A stretch of 64,000 nt of DNA from Terriglobia bacterium (lineage in GTDB: Bacteria; Acidobacteriota; Terriglobia; Terriglobales; Acidobacteriaceae), in NCBI GenBank assembly GCA_020073465.1, contig JAIQFC010000005.1:62001-126000 (forward strand), given 5' to 3'. How positions within the stretch are numbered: the first letter of the stretch is position 1; each line of letters opens with the position of its first letter. The translations under genes were made by a program, and so were the position numbers. Shown here piece by piece: positions 35,178 through 42,880 of the stretch. Below the pieces are notes generated by a model. The model made no database searches. It was not told the origin of the DNA and saw only the letters and a program-made list of their open reading frames with translations.

Positions 35178-36233
35178 TCATCCGCCGATGTGAACCATCG
35201 TTCTTGACGCGGGCACAAAATCCGGCTCGCCAATGTGGTGGCGCTCTTCTTTTCTCGCGACGACCCCGCAAATGAACTCAGCTAACTCTTCGTCGCTCGC
35301 GCCCTGGCGCATCTGGGCATGGAGGTCGTGGTCCCAGATGGAAAACAAGCAGGTGCGGATCTTCCCGTCGCTGGTGATGCGGATGCGGCTGCAGTGCCCG
35401 CAGAACGGGTGCGACACTGGGGCGATGATGCCGATTTCGCCGACCCCATCGTCGAAGCGGTAGCGGCGCGCAGTCTCCGAGCGAGCGTGCGGAATTTCGA
35501 CCAGCGGACGGTACTCGGCCATGCGCGCCAGAATTTCGTCGAGCGTAACCACGGTGTTAGGCGACCACGTGCGCCCCTCTTCGAGCGGCATGAATTCGAT
35601 GAAGCGCACGGTGACGCCCTCTTCACGCGCGAACATGCCGAAGGGGATGATCTGGTCTTCGTTGAAACCGCGCATCAGCACGCAGTTCACTTTCAAGGGC
35701 CAGAGGCCGGCGCGGCGGGCGGCTCGGATGCCGGCGAGCACATGGTCGTATCCGTTGGGCACGCGCGTGATGCGGGCAAAACGGTCGGGATCGACGGCGT
35801 CCATGGAGACAGTGACGCGGGTGAGGCCAGCGTCCTTCAGCAGCTGCGCGAGATCGGCGAGCAGGTGGCCGTTGGTGGTCAGGGCGATGTCGAGGGGGTC
35901 CGCATCTTGGTTTTGAAAGGGCACGGCTTCAGCCGTGCCGTTAGACCCACTATCTGAATGGGGCTTCAGCCCCTGAGGGCGCAATTTCGCCAGTTCACGG
36001 ACGAAATCGACCACGCCGTTGCGCAGGAGCGGCTCCCCTCCGGTCAGGCGAATCTTCGTGACTCCCATCCCAACGAGCACGCGCGCCATGCGCAGGTAGT
36101 CGTCGAAATCCAAGTCGCCATAGAGCGCGCCTTCGTTCCCCGTGCGGCAGTAGACACACTTGTAGTTGCAGCGGTCGGTGATGGAAATCCGCAGGTCGGT
36201 GATGGCGCGGCCGAATTTGTCGTGGAGAAACAA
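35178..36233 (-). CDS. moaA: GTP 3',8-cyclase MoaA with an in-frame repeat insertion
   Basis: 351 residues from TTG 36233. Radical-SAM enzyme for the first step of molybdopterin synthesis. The N-terminal cluster is CNYKCVYC, GTP binding uses RLTGGEPLLR, the second cluster is PFCGHCSRIRITSDGKIRTC, and the protein ends in GG as most MoaA do. Residues 84-109 (35907-35984) are extra relative to the family and are encoded by two palindromes; the reading frame is kept. The start is at the edge of a heptamer array without an evident ribosome site. It may supply cofactor to the hydroxylase at 55-58 kb. Confidence 0.9.
   Translation of the reverse strand: MFLHDKFGRAITDLRISITDRCNYKCVYCRTGNEGALYGDLDFDDYLRMARVLVGMGVTKIRLTGGEPLLRNGVVDFVRELAKLRPQGLKPHSDSGSNGTAEAVPFQNQDADPLDIALTTNGHLLADLAQLLKDAGLTRVTVSMDAVDPDRFARITRVPNGYDHVLAGIRAARRAGLWPLKVNCVLMRGFNEDQIIPFGMFAREEGVTVRFIEFMPLEEGRTWSPNTVVTLDEILARMAEYRPLVEIPHARSETARRYRFDDGVGEIGIIAPVSHPFCGHCSRIRITSDGKIRTCLFSIWDHDLHAQMRQGASDEELAEFICGVVARKEERHHIGEPDFVPASRTMVHIGG
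35907..35984. repeat. Palindromic element inside moaA
   Basis: Two hairpins with the same TTCA loop: GGCACGGC/GCCGTGCC at 35920-35939 (8-bp perfect stem) and GGGGC/GCCCC at 35960-35973. They encode the extra RPQGLKP..GTAEAVPFQ stretch in MoaA. Length is a multiple of three, so the frame is preserved. It is like other intergenic double hairpins in the window (23463-23532). Confidence 0.7.
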
Positions 36234-36268
36234 GCTTTTGGCTCTTAGCCTTTAGCTCTTAGCTCACC
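36234..36268. repeat. Phased heptamer repeat, left arm, upstream of moaA
   Basis: Five abutting 7-bp units with core GCTCTTA (GCTTTTG, GCTCTTA, GCCTTTA, GCTCTTA, GCTCACC). It begins one base past the moaA start and faces an inverted arm at 36291-36318 over a 22-bp spacer. Confidence 0.85.
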
Positions 36269-36290
36269 TGCGGCGGCATCCTAGCTTCGG

Positions 36291-36318
36291 TTGAGCCAAG
36301 AGCCAAAAGCCAAAAGCG
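36291..36318. repeat. Phased heptamer repeat, right arm
   Basis: Four abutting 7-bp units with core AAAAGCC (TTGAGCC, AAGAGCC, AAAAGCC, AAAAGCG), the inverse of 36234-36268. Confidence 0.85.
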
Positions 36319-36435
36319 GTTCAGGAAAAGAGACAAACAGGCGGGACAATCCCGGCGGCTGTTTCCTTTCCAATGCGCTTCTTCCGGAGCGCGGGAGGCG
36401 CCGGCGTTTCCACCAGCACCCTCGGGAAAGTGTGG

Positions 36436-36455
36436 GACGGACACTTTTGTCCGTC
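36436..36455. repeat. Palindromic repeat, GACGGACA type
   Basis: GACGGACA (36436-36443) pairs with TGTCCGTC (36448-36455) across CTTT. It is preceded by GTGTGG. A close copy is at 37256-37275 with compensating base changes (GGCGGACA/TGTCCGCC). Confidence 0.75.
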
Positions 36456-36632
36456 AGCCCTTTCCCACGCCGCCGCAGCCTGGGTATCCTCGAAGGCTGG
36501 GGCGGTCGGAAACTTCAAACATTATAGATGCAAACCGCGGGCCGAAGATCTTGTTTCGTGCAGAGCGACGGTAATCTGGCAAAATCTAATCGACGCCCGT
36601 TTGGTGGCAAGATTGTGACTGAGGAGGAAACG

Positions 36633-37229
36633 ATGCCGCAGAAGCGAATTCTCATCCTAGCTGGTGACTACGTGGAAGACTACGAAATCATGGTACCGTT
36701 CCAGGCTCTGCTGATGGTCGGACACTCCGTGCACGCGGTTTGTCCCGGGAAGAAAGCTGGAGACTTCGTCCGCACCGCCGTCCACGATTTCGAGGGAGAC
36801 CAGACATACAGCGAAAAGCGCGGTCACAATTTCGTCCTGAACGCGACCTTCGACGAGATTCATGCCGAAACATACGATGCGCTGGTGATTCCCGGCGGAC
36901 GGGCTCCCGAGTATTTGCGTTTGAATCCTAAAGTGCTAGACATGGTGCGTCATTTCTCCGGAGCACGCAAGCCGATTGCCGCGATCTGCCATGCCGCGCA
37001 ACTGCTGGCAGCCGCACAAGTGCTCGCGGGACGGCGTTGCAGTTGCTATCCGGCCGTATCTCCCGACGTTGTCGCGGCCAAGGGAACCTACGTCGACCTG
37101 CCCATGGACAAGGCCTGTGTGGATGGAAACCTGGTTACGGCTCCGGCGTGGCCGGCGCATCCCGCGTGGCTCGCGGCGTTCCTCGAGGTCTTGGGAACCA
37201 AGGTCAGTATTGAGCCCGCCGCTGCCTGA
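36633..37229 (+). CDS. DJ-1/PfpI-family protein
   Basis: 198 residues from ATG 36633 with GAGGAG at good spacing. The nucleophile elbow is [13 protein letters not shown] with the conserved Cys; the upstream acidic partner is in [16 protein letters not shown]. Family members are glyoxalases/deglycases, proteases or stress chaperones; this one resembles the PfpI/YhbO group. Cytoplasmic. Flanked on both sides by GGCGGACA-type palindromes; otherwise solitary. Confidence 0.85.
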   Translation: MPQKRILILAGDYVEDYEIMVPFQALLMVGHSVHAVCPGKKAGDFVRTAVHDFEGDQTYSEKRGHNFVLNATFDEIHAETYDALVIPGGRAPEYLRLNPKVLDMVRHFSGARKPIAAICHAAQLLAAAQVLAGRRCSCYPAVSPDVVAAKGTYVDLPMDKACVDGNLVTAPAWPAHPAWLAAFLEVLGTKVSIEPAAA

Positions 37230-37255
37230 GCGGTGCCTGAGCAGTGAATGTGTGG

Positions 37256-37275
37256 GGCGGACACTCTTGTCCGCC
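37256..37275. repeat. Palindromic repeat, GGCGGACA type
   Basis: GGCGGACA (37256-37263) pairs with TGTCCGCC (37268-37275) across CTCT. Sister copy of 36436-36455, with paired changes keeping the stem. Confidence 0.75.
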
Positions 37276-37392
37276 AACTCCCTCACCGGCACGGCACCAT
37301 CGGTATCGCGGGAGCCCGCACGGTTGGAAGTCGGTTCACGATGGTAGTAAGACCGGCTGTCCAGCATGTGTGATTTGCCAAGCGACCAGCGA

Positions 37393-38178
37393 CTAACGGC
37401 CGGCCTCCACTTTGGCAATCGCCCCCTCTGCCAATGGCACCATGATTTTGTATCCCGCGGCGTTGGGGTGGAGGCCGTCGTCGGCGAGATCTTTCTTCAT
37501 GAGTCCCTTGTCGTCGACCATGGCGCTGAAGTAGTCGAGGTAAGCGCAGCCATTCGATGACGTCGCGCAGTAGTTCTTCAGCCAGCGGTTGAGTTCGAGA
37601 ATCTTCTCCGGAGAGCGTTGCGCAAAGAAATCCTGTGACCGGGGCGTGTAGTTGTGCACGGGCAGGATCGAAGAGTAGATCACCTTGACGCCGTGCGCGT
37701 GGGCGAGTTCTGCGAGGGATGCGAAGTTGGCTTCGATGTCCTCGAGCCGCATCGGCCCGGTATTGCCGGCAATATCATTGGTACCGGCGAGGATGATGAC
37801 GACTTTCGGGTGAAGATCGATGACGTCCTGGCGGAAGCGGACCAGCATCTGCGGCGTAGTCTGGCCTCCGATGCCGCGGTTGATGTAGGGCTTGCCCGGA
37901 AAATATTCGTCGAGGTGCCAGATGTCGGTGATGGAGTCGCCAAAAAAGACCACGCGGTTCTCACCGGGCGCAGACGGCTTGAGCGCGGCGTTGGCGTCAA
38001 CGTAGCGCTTCAGCTGGCCGTAGTCGTCGGTGAAGACCGCAATGCGCGAGGCGCGGTACTGGTCGAGGCCGGGGAATCCGGTGGAGGGGATGCTGGGCAG
38101 TGCGGGTTGCTGAGCGAGGGCGGAGAAGGTGAGGAGCAGCAGGGATACTAATTGCATGACGTTGCGAAATGAACCCAT
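37393..38178 (-). CDS. Exported SGNH/GDSL-type hydrolase
   Basis: 261 residues from ATG 38178 with GGAGGAAC upstream; earlier in-frame codons lie in repeat DNA. A signal peptide (VMQLVSLLLLTFSALAQQ) leads. SGNH blocks: VVFFGDSITDIW (block I Ser), RGIGGQTTPQML (block II Gly), ILAGTNDIAGNTGP (block III Asn) and DDGLHPNAAGY (block V Asp/His). It is probably a secreted esterase, perhaps deacetylating carbohydrate. Substrate not determined. Confidence 0.88.
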   Translation of the reverse strand: MGSFRNVMQLVSLLLLTFSALAQQPALPSIPSTGFPGLDQYRASRIAVFTDDYGQLKRYVDANAALKPSAPGENRVVFFGDSITDIWHLDEYFPGKPYINRGIGGQTTPQMLVRFRQDVIDLHPKVVIILAGTNDIAGNTGPMRLEDIEANFASLAELAHAHGVKVIYSSILPVHNYTPRSQDFFAQRSPEKILELNRWLKNYCATSSNGCAYLDYFSAMVDDKGLMKKDLADDGLHPNAAGYKIMVPLAEGAIAKVEAGR

Positions 38179-38221
38179 ATGCTTGTTCCTCCCAGGAGAG
38201 AATAGCGCATCCGCAAGCAAG

Positions 38222-38253
38222 AAGCAGACTCCTCGCTTCGCTTGGAATGACAA
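38222..38253. repeat. Dispersed repeat, GCGAAGCGAGGA type (inverted)
   Basis: In the minus sense the stretch reads ATTCCAAGCGAAGCGAGGAG followed by TCTGC. Related copies lie at 3061-3087 and 59811-59860. Confidence 0.5.
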
Positions 38254-38266
38254 TTCCTAGCGTTTG

Positions 38267-38296
38267 ATCAGTGGAAATCCGCGTGAATCCGTGGCA
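38267..38296. repeat. Phased decamer repeat
   Basis: Three abutting 10-bp units ATCAGTGGAA, ATCCGCGTGA and ATCCGTGGCA. The same unit occurs in two inverted arms at 40080-40109 and 40129-40158, on the other side of the ETF-QO gene. It is followed at 38309 by the GGGCGCCCGCGCCACAC palindrome also seen at 41205. Confidence 0.8.
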
Positions 38297-38308
38297 ACGG
38301 AGTTTTCG

Positions 38309-38332
38309 CGAGCGAGGGCGCCCGCGCCACAC
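38309..38332. repeat. GC-rich repeat shared with 41205-41232
   Basis: CGAGGGCGCCCGCGCCACAC, shared apart from a 3-base difference with the copy at 41205-41232. Both copies sit just beside a phased repeat array. Confidence 0.6.
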
Positions 38333-38337
38333 GAGCG

Positions 38338-40053
38338 TCACATTCCGTCGTAGTTAGGTCCACCCCCGCCTTCTGGCGGCACCCAGGTGATGATCTGATA
38401 AGGGTCGGCGATGTCGCAGGTCTTGCAGTGGACGCAATTGGACGGGTTCAGGCTGATGCGCTTGCCGTTGGGCTGGGTTGAGTCGTCAACCATTTCGTAG
38501 ACGTTGGCGGGACAGAAATTCTGGCAGGGGCTGCCGAATTCTTTCACGCAGCGGGTGTTGCAGATGTTGGTGTCGTGGATGACCAGGTGCGCGGGCTGGT
38601 CCTCTTCGTGCTTGGTGCCGGAGTGATAGAGGTCGGTTAGCTTGTCGAAAGTAAACTTGCCGTCGCCTTTAGCGGGGCCGAGCAGGTGGGCTTCGGCGCC
38701 TCCGTTGGCGGGGAGTTCGACAAGTTTGCGCATGTGCTCGTGGCCGGCTTTGCCGGGATAGCGGTTGCGCAGGCCACGTCCGCCGGTGACCATCTGCAGC
38801 CCGGTATGGAACATGCCGGCGTAGAATCCGCGCTCAAATCCCTGGTGCATGTTGCGGACTTTCCAGAGTTCCTCTTTGATCCAGCTGGACTCGACTTTTT
38901 TCTGAAAGCTTCCCAGAGTCGCGGCCGATGAATCATCCTTCGTCAGAGCTTCGAAGGCGGTCTCGGCGGCAAGCATGCCGCTCTTGATGGCGAGGTGAAT
39001 TCCCTTGAGGCGCGCGGAGTTCAGGAAACCGGCGGAGTCGCCGAGGATCATCCATCCATTGCCGGCGACGGGTGGGATCGCCCACCAGCCGCCGTAGGGC
39101 AGGGACTTCGCGCCGTAGCGGATCATCTTGCCGCCTTCGAGCAGGTTCGCGACAAACGGATGCCGCTTGAATTCCTGCAGCACCCGCTGCGGGTCGAGGC
39201 GCGGGTCGGGATAGTCGAGTCCGGTGACGAAGCCGAGCGAGACGATGTCGTCTTTCGAACCGTAGATCCAGGCGCCGCCGTATTCCTTGGTGGTGAGCGG
39301 CCAACCCATGGTGTAGATGACCTGGCCTTTGGCGATGCGGCCGGAGGGGACCTCCCAGAGTTCTTTCACGCCGACACCGTAGGTTTGCGGGTTGGAATCT
39401 TTGGCGAGATCGAACTTGTTGATGAGCTGTTTGGTTAACGACCCGCGCGGGCCCTCGGCGAGGATCACGACTTTGGCTTGCAGATCGTAGCCAGGCTCGA
39501 AGTTGGATTTCTGGTGGTTCTCTTTGTCGATGCCCTTGTCGTCGGTACGGACGCCGGCGACGCGGTCACCGTCGAAAAGCAGTTCAGAGCCGGAAAACCC
39601 GGTGAAGATGGTGATGCCGGTCTCCTCCACCTTGCTGCCCAGCCATTTCACGAATCGGTTGAGCGAGATGACGTAGTTGCCGTGGTCGCGCAGAGGCGGC
39701 GGGGTGATGGGAAGCTTGAACTTGCTCTTCGCGGTAAGGAAGTAGACAGCTTCTTGCGTCACTTCGGCGTCGAGAGGAGCTTCCTTTTCGAATCCGGGGA
39801 GCAGTTCCCGCATGGAGCGCGGGTCGAGCAGCGCTCCGGAGAGGCAGTGCTGGCCGATCTCGCGAGCTTTCTCGAGGACGTAGATATTCTCTTTGCTGAG
39901 CTGCGCCGCAGGATTCCTCGTGTTGTGCTCATCGATAAGCTGAGCCAAGCGGAGAGCGCACGCCATGCCCGCGGGGCCACCGCCGACGATCACGACGTCA
40001 GCGGGCATCTGCGGGCGTTCGACGCCTTCGAGAGGTTTGCGGAAAATCAGCAT
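38338..40053 (-). CDS. Electron transfer flavoprotein-ubiquinone oxidoreductase
   Basis: 571 residues, the usual length. It passes electrons from reduced ETF to quinone at the membrane surface. FAD binding: VVIVGGGPAGMACALRLAQ at the N-terminus, then a second dinucleotide motif and GDSAGFLNSARLKGIH. The 4Fe-4S cluster ligands are near the C-terminus: CVHCKTCDI with an upstream CQNFCP. It is followed by etfA and etfB on the same strand, with small repeat-containing gaps, so one transcription unit etfB-etfA-ETF-QO is likely. Confidence 0.93.
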   Translation of the reverse strand: MLIFRKPLEGVERPQMPADVVIVGGGPAGMACALRLAQLIDEHNTRNPAAQLSKENIYVLEKAREIGQHCLSGALLDPRSMRELLPGFEKEAPLDAEVTQEAVYFLTAKSKFKLPITPPPLRDHGNYVISLNRFVKWLGSKVEETGITIFTGFSGSELLFDGDRVAGVRTDDKGIDKENHQKSNFEPGYDLQAKVVILAEGPRGSLTKQLINKFDLAKDSNPQTYGVGVKELWEVPSGRIAKGQVIYTMGWPLTTKEYGGAWIYGSKDDIVSLGFVTGLDYPDPRLDPQRVLQEFKRHPFVANLLEGGKMIRYGAKSLPYGGWWAIPPVAGNGWMILGDSAGFLNSARLKGIHLAIKSGMLAAETAFEALTKDDSSAATLGSFQKKVESSWIKEELWKVRNMHQGFERGFYAGMFHTGLQMVTGGRGLRNRYPGKAGHEHMRKLVELPANGGAEAHLLGPAKGDGKFTFDKLTDLYHSGTKHEEDQPAHLVIHDTNICNTRCVKEFGSPCQNFCPANVYEMVDDSTQPNGKRISLNPSNCVHCKTCDIADPYQIITWVPPEGGGGPNYDGM

Positions 40054-40079
40054 TCAGCCCTATTTAAGAACTTCCTGGC

Positions 40080-40109
40080 CACGGATTCACGCGGATCGAC
40101 ACGGATAAC
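40080..40109. repeat. Phased decamer repeat, left arm
   Basis: Three abutting 10-bp units CACGGATTCA, CGCGGATCGA and CACGGATAAC; inverted against 40129-40158 over 19 bp. It lies in the gap between etfA and the ETF-QO gene. Confidence 0.85.
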
Positions 40110-40128
40110 ACCCTCAAGCTATTTTCTG

Positions 40129-40158
40129 ATCCGTGTGTATCCGCGTTGATCTGCGGCG
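40129..40158. repeat. Phased decamer repeat, right arm
   Basis: Three abutting 10-bp units ATCCGTGTGT, ATCCGCGTTG and ATCTGCGGCG, matching the array at 38267-38296 in the same orientation. Confidence 0.85.
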
Positions 40159-40165
40159 ATGAAGT

Positions 40166-41161
40166 TTAGCCTCCCGCTTTCGCCTTCTTCACTTCTTCAA
40201 TCAGTGGCGGGACGATGTCGAACAGGTTGCCGACTACGGCAAAGTCCGCGATCTCGAAGATCGGGGCTTCGGAATCCTTGTTGACGGCGATGATGGTGCG
40301 CGAGCCTTTCATGCCGACGATGTGCTGAATCGCGCCGCTGATGCCGAGCGCGAGATAGAGCTTGGGCGCAACCGTCTGACCCGACGACCCGATCTGGCGG
40401 TCCATGGGCAGCCATCCCGAGTCGCAAATGGGACGCGAGGCAGCGAGGTCTCCGCCAAGGGCGTCAGCCAACTGCTTGGCGATCTCGATGTTCTTCTGCT
40501 CTTTAATGCCGCGGCCCACGGCCACAATGATTTCAGCCTGGGTCAGGTCGACCGCCTGCTTGGCTTCCTTGAAGACTTCCTGCGGCTTGTTGCGGATCAC
40601 GCCGTCGGCGATGTTGACGGCCACGGTCTCAACTGGGGCCGCAGCCGCGCCCGCTTCCGCCTTGTCGCCACGAAAAGCCCCGTTCTGGAAAGTCACGAAC
40701 CACGGGGCGTCGCTGCTGAAACTGACGTCCGCAGCGAACTTGCCCTGAAACATCTGACGCGTGAACACGAGCTTGCCGGCTTCGTACTTGAAGCCGATGC
40801 AGTCGCTGATCACGGCGCGCCCCATAGCGGTCGCGAGCTTGGGGACAAAGTCGCGCACCTGGTAGGTATGCGGCATGATCACCAGCTTGGGCTGCTTCGC
40901 CGTGAGGAACTGCTTCAGCGCGGCGGCGAAGGCGTCAGGAGTGTAGGGCTCAAGCTTCGGAGACTCGACCGCATAGACTTTCGCGACTCTCTTCGCGGCG
41001 ACTTCAGCGGCAAAAGATGCCGCGCTCGCGCCTACTACGGCGGCCTCGAGAGGCCATCCAGTAGCGGCCGCGATGGCCTGGCCCGCGGTAATGGTCTCCC
41101 AGGAGACGCGATTCAGCTTGCCTTCGCGTTGTTCAACAACTACTAAGATGGTATCGGGCAT
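40166..41161 (-). CDS. etfA: Electron transfer flavoprotein alpha subunit
   Basis: 331 residues from ATG 41161; the earlier frame start is in repeat DNA. The alpha subunit binds FAD: the C-terminal domain has the signature VAVGRGIKEQKNIEIAKQLADAL, SRPICDSGWLPMDRQIGSSGQTVAP, then LALGISGAIQHIVGM and VNKDSEAPIF. With EtfB it carries electrons from dehydrogenases to ETF-QO. The upstream 71-bp gap to etfB holds a heptamer array and a GC palindrome in place of a clear ribosome site. Confidence 0.93.
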   Translation of the reverse strand: MPDTILVVVEQREGKLNRVSWETITAGQAIAAATGWPLEAAVVGASAASFAAEVAAKRVAKVYAVESPKLEPYTPDAFAAALKQFLTAKQPKLVIMPHTYQVRDFVPKLATAMGRAVISDCIGFKYEAGKLVFTRQMFQGKFAADVSFSSDAPWFVTFQNGAFRGDKAEAGAAAAPVETVAVNIADGVIRNKPQEVFKEAKQAVDLTQAEIIVAVGRGIKEQKNIEIAKQLADALGGDLAASRPICDSGWLPMDRQIGSSGQTVAPKLYLALGISGAIQHIVGMKGSRTIIAVNKDSEAPIFEIADFAVVGNLFDIVPPLIEEVKKAKAGG

Positions 41162-41169
41162 AAGAGCGG

Positions 41170-41197
41170 TTCTCAGTTCTTGGTTGTCAGTTCTCAG
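41170..41197. repeat. Phased heptamer repeat in the etfB-etfA gap
   Basis: Four abutting 7-bp units TTCTCAG, TTCTTGG, TTGTCAG, TTCTCAG; on the minus strand the unit is CTGAGAA, the same as at 13005-13039. It ends nine bases upstream of the etfA ATG. Confidence 0.85.
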
Positions 41198-41204
41198 AAA
41201 AACC

Positions 41205-41232
41205 GCGGGCGAGGGCGGCGCCCGCGCCACAC
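41205..41232. repeat. GC-rich repeat shared with 38309-38332
   Basis: GCGGGCGAGGGCGGCGCCCG then CGCCACAC. Sits between the heptamer array and the etfB stop codon. Confidence 0.6.
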
Positions 41233-42003
41233 TTACAGCACGCGCAACTCGTTGCGCAGTTTGTCCACCAGCTTCTTTGCGATTTCGCCTGGGGGGCCCT
41301 CGATGTGTTCTGTCTTCTTGGTCTTCTGCGGCACGTAGAGCCGCTCGATCTTCTGCAGATTTTCTCCAATCGCGGACTGCACTTCGGCCAGCGCCACTTT
41401 CCGCAGTGGCTTGTTCTTCGCCTGCTTGATGCCAATGAGCGTCGCATAGCGCAGCTTGTTGATGCCTGACTGGATCGTGAGCACCGCGGGCAGCGGCATG
41501 TCAACGAACTGGAAATATCCGGCTTCCAGTTCGCGTTTGACTCTAATCCCACCGTCGGTCTTTTCAATCTGCATGATGATGGTGGCGTGGGGCCAGCCCA
41601 GCAGTTCTGCCAGGATGACGCCAGTCTGGGCGTAGCCGTAGTCGTCGGATTGCAGGCCGGTGAAGATCAGGTCAAACTTCTCGTCTTTGATGGCAGCCGC
41701 AAAGGCCTTGGCGGTGTTGAAGGCGTCGAGGCCAACGAACGCATTGTCTTCGAGGTGGATCGCACGGTCTGCACCCTTGGCCAGCGCTTCGCGCAGCACT
41801 TGCTGGGCGCGGGCCGGGCCGGAAGTGATTGCCACAACTTCCCCGCCGTGTTTTTCTTTCTGGCGGAGTGCCTCCTCCAATGCGAATGCGTCGGGCTCAT
41901 TCACCTCGTACGAGACGTCTTCCCGGATCCAGGCGCCGGTTTCGTTGAGCTTGAGCGGTGCGTCTTTCTGGTGCACCTGCTTCATGCATACCAGGATTTT
42001 CAA
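41233..42003 (-). CDS. etfB: Electron transfer flavoprotein beta subunit
   Basis: 256 residues, normal for EtfB. The N-terminal KILVCMKQVHQKDAPL is typical, with AMP/adenosine-binding patterns LIFTGLQSDDYGYAQTGVILAELLGWPHAT and the family signature VKRELEAGYFQFVDMPLPAVLTIQSGIN. First gene of the etfB-etfA-ETF-QO unit. It is divergent from the corrinoid-protein gene, with a 199-bp gap between the two starts. Confidence 0.93.
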   Translation of the reverse strand: MKILVCMKQVHQKDAPLKLNETGAWIREDVSYEVNEPDAFALEEALRQKEKHGGEVVAITSGPARAQQVLREALAKGADRAIHLEDNAFVGLDAFNTAKAFAAAIKDEKFDLIFTGLQSDDYGYAQTGVILAELLGWPHATIIMQIEKTDGGIRVKRELEAGYFQFVDMPLPAVLTIQSGINKLRYATLIGIKQAKNKPLRKVALAEVQSAIGENLQKIERLYVPQKTKKTEHIEGPPGEIAKKLVDKLRNELRVL

Positions 42004-42133
42004 AGCGTGACTCCTTGCCCCTGTCGCTTCTGGAAGCCACAGGGAAACTGGTCAGTATAAATGAGCAGACGGAGAAAATGTGGGCCTCCTGATCACCGGT
42101 AGTGGCTGAGACACAATGTTTAAGACAGTGCCT

Positions 42134-42151
42134 GATCACCACGGTGTGATC
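42134..42151. promoter_or_regulatory. Inverted repeat in the etfB/corrinoid divergent gap
   Basis: GATCAC (42134-42139) pairs with GTGATC (42146-42151) across six bases. CTGATCACC is found twice in this gap (42087-42095 and 42132-42140). It may be an operator that controls one or both divergent units. No cobalamin riboswitch features were seen. Confidence 0.35.
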
Positions 42152-42202
42152 GTAATCACAGACTGGTGTCGTTCCGTCGGTCAGCATGGCCGAGAGGCTT
42201 TC

Positions 42203-42880
42203 ATGCCAGACGACACTTTTTCTGCCATGCGGCAGAGCATCATCGACGGGGCGCCCGATACGGCTTCTGACCTGGCGCAACAGGCGGTCGCGGCGGGGAT
42301 CGCGCCCCTGGAAGCCATCAACAACGGGTACGTTCCGGGGATGCATGCCGTGGGCGAGCAGTTCGCGCAGGGAAAGATGTACCTCCCGGACATGATGGCG
42401 TCGGCCGAGGCTATGCGGGCCGCGATGGCGGTGCTAGATCCAGAATTGAAGAAACTGGGGACGGAGCGGCCGATGGCCGGCGTGGTGGTTCTGGGAACGA
42501 CCCAGGGAGACATCCACGAAATCGGGAAGATTCTGGTTGGGACGTTGCTTTCGGCACATGGATTCCGCGTACACGATCTGGGAGTCGACGTCGCGGGCGT
42601 AGAGTTCGCGGTCAAGGCGCGCGAACTAAGTGCCGATATCGTTGGTGTGTCTGCTTTGCTCACAACGACCATGCGCAATCAGAAGTGTGTTGTCGAGGCG
42701 CTGGAACAAGCGGGCCTGCGGTCGCAGGTCAAGGTGATGGTCGGGGGCGCGCCGGTGACACGGCGGTGGGCGGAGGAGATTGGTGCCGATGGTTACGCCA
42801 AAGACGCGATGAGCGCGGTCGCTCTGGCGCGCAGCTTGATGGAACTGAAGGCTCAGACGTCCGCGGTGCAGCCGGTATGA
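42203..42880 (+). CDS. Methyltransferase corrinoid protein
   Basis: 225 residues from ATG 42203 with GAGAGG upstream. The N-terminal helical cap domain contains VAAGIAPLEAINNGYVPGMHAVGEQFAQGKMYLPDMM. The Rossmann B12 domain has GDIHEIGKILVG (DxHxxG, lower axial His), VGVSALLTTTM and VMVGGAPVTR. It carries methyl groups on cobalt between a substrate methyltransferase and an acceptor methyltransferase. Its stop codon overlaps the start of the MttB-like gene (ATGA), which names its partner. Confidence 0.9.
   Translation: MPDDTFSAMRQSIIDGAPDTASDLAQQAVAAGIAPLEAINNGYVPGMHAVGEQFAQGKMYLPDMMASAEAMRAAMAVLDPELKKLGTERPMAGVVVLGTTQGDIHEIGKILVGTLLSAHGFRVHDLGVDVAGVEFAVKARELSADIVGVSALLTTTMRNQKCVVEALEQAGLRSQVKVMVGGAPVTRRWAEEIGADGYAKDAMSAVALARSLMELKAQTSAVQPV

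Noticed and set aside
42004-42202. Cobalamin riboswitch upstream of the corrinoid gene
   Set aside because: No B12-box or matching stem pattern was found; only a short dyad and a 9-bp direct repeat.
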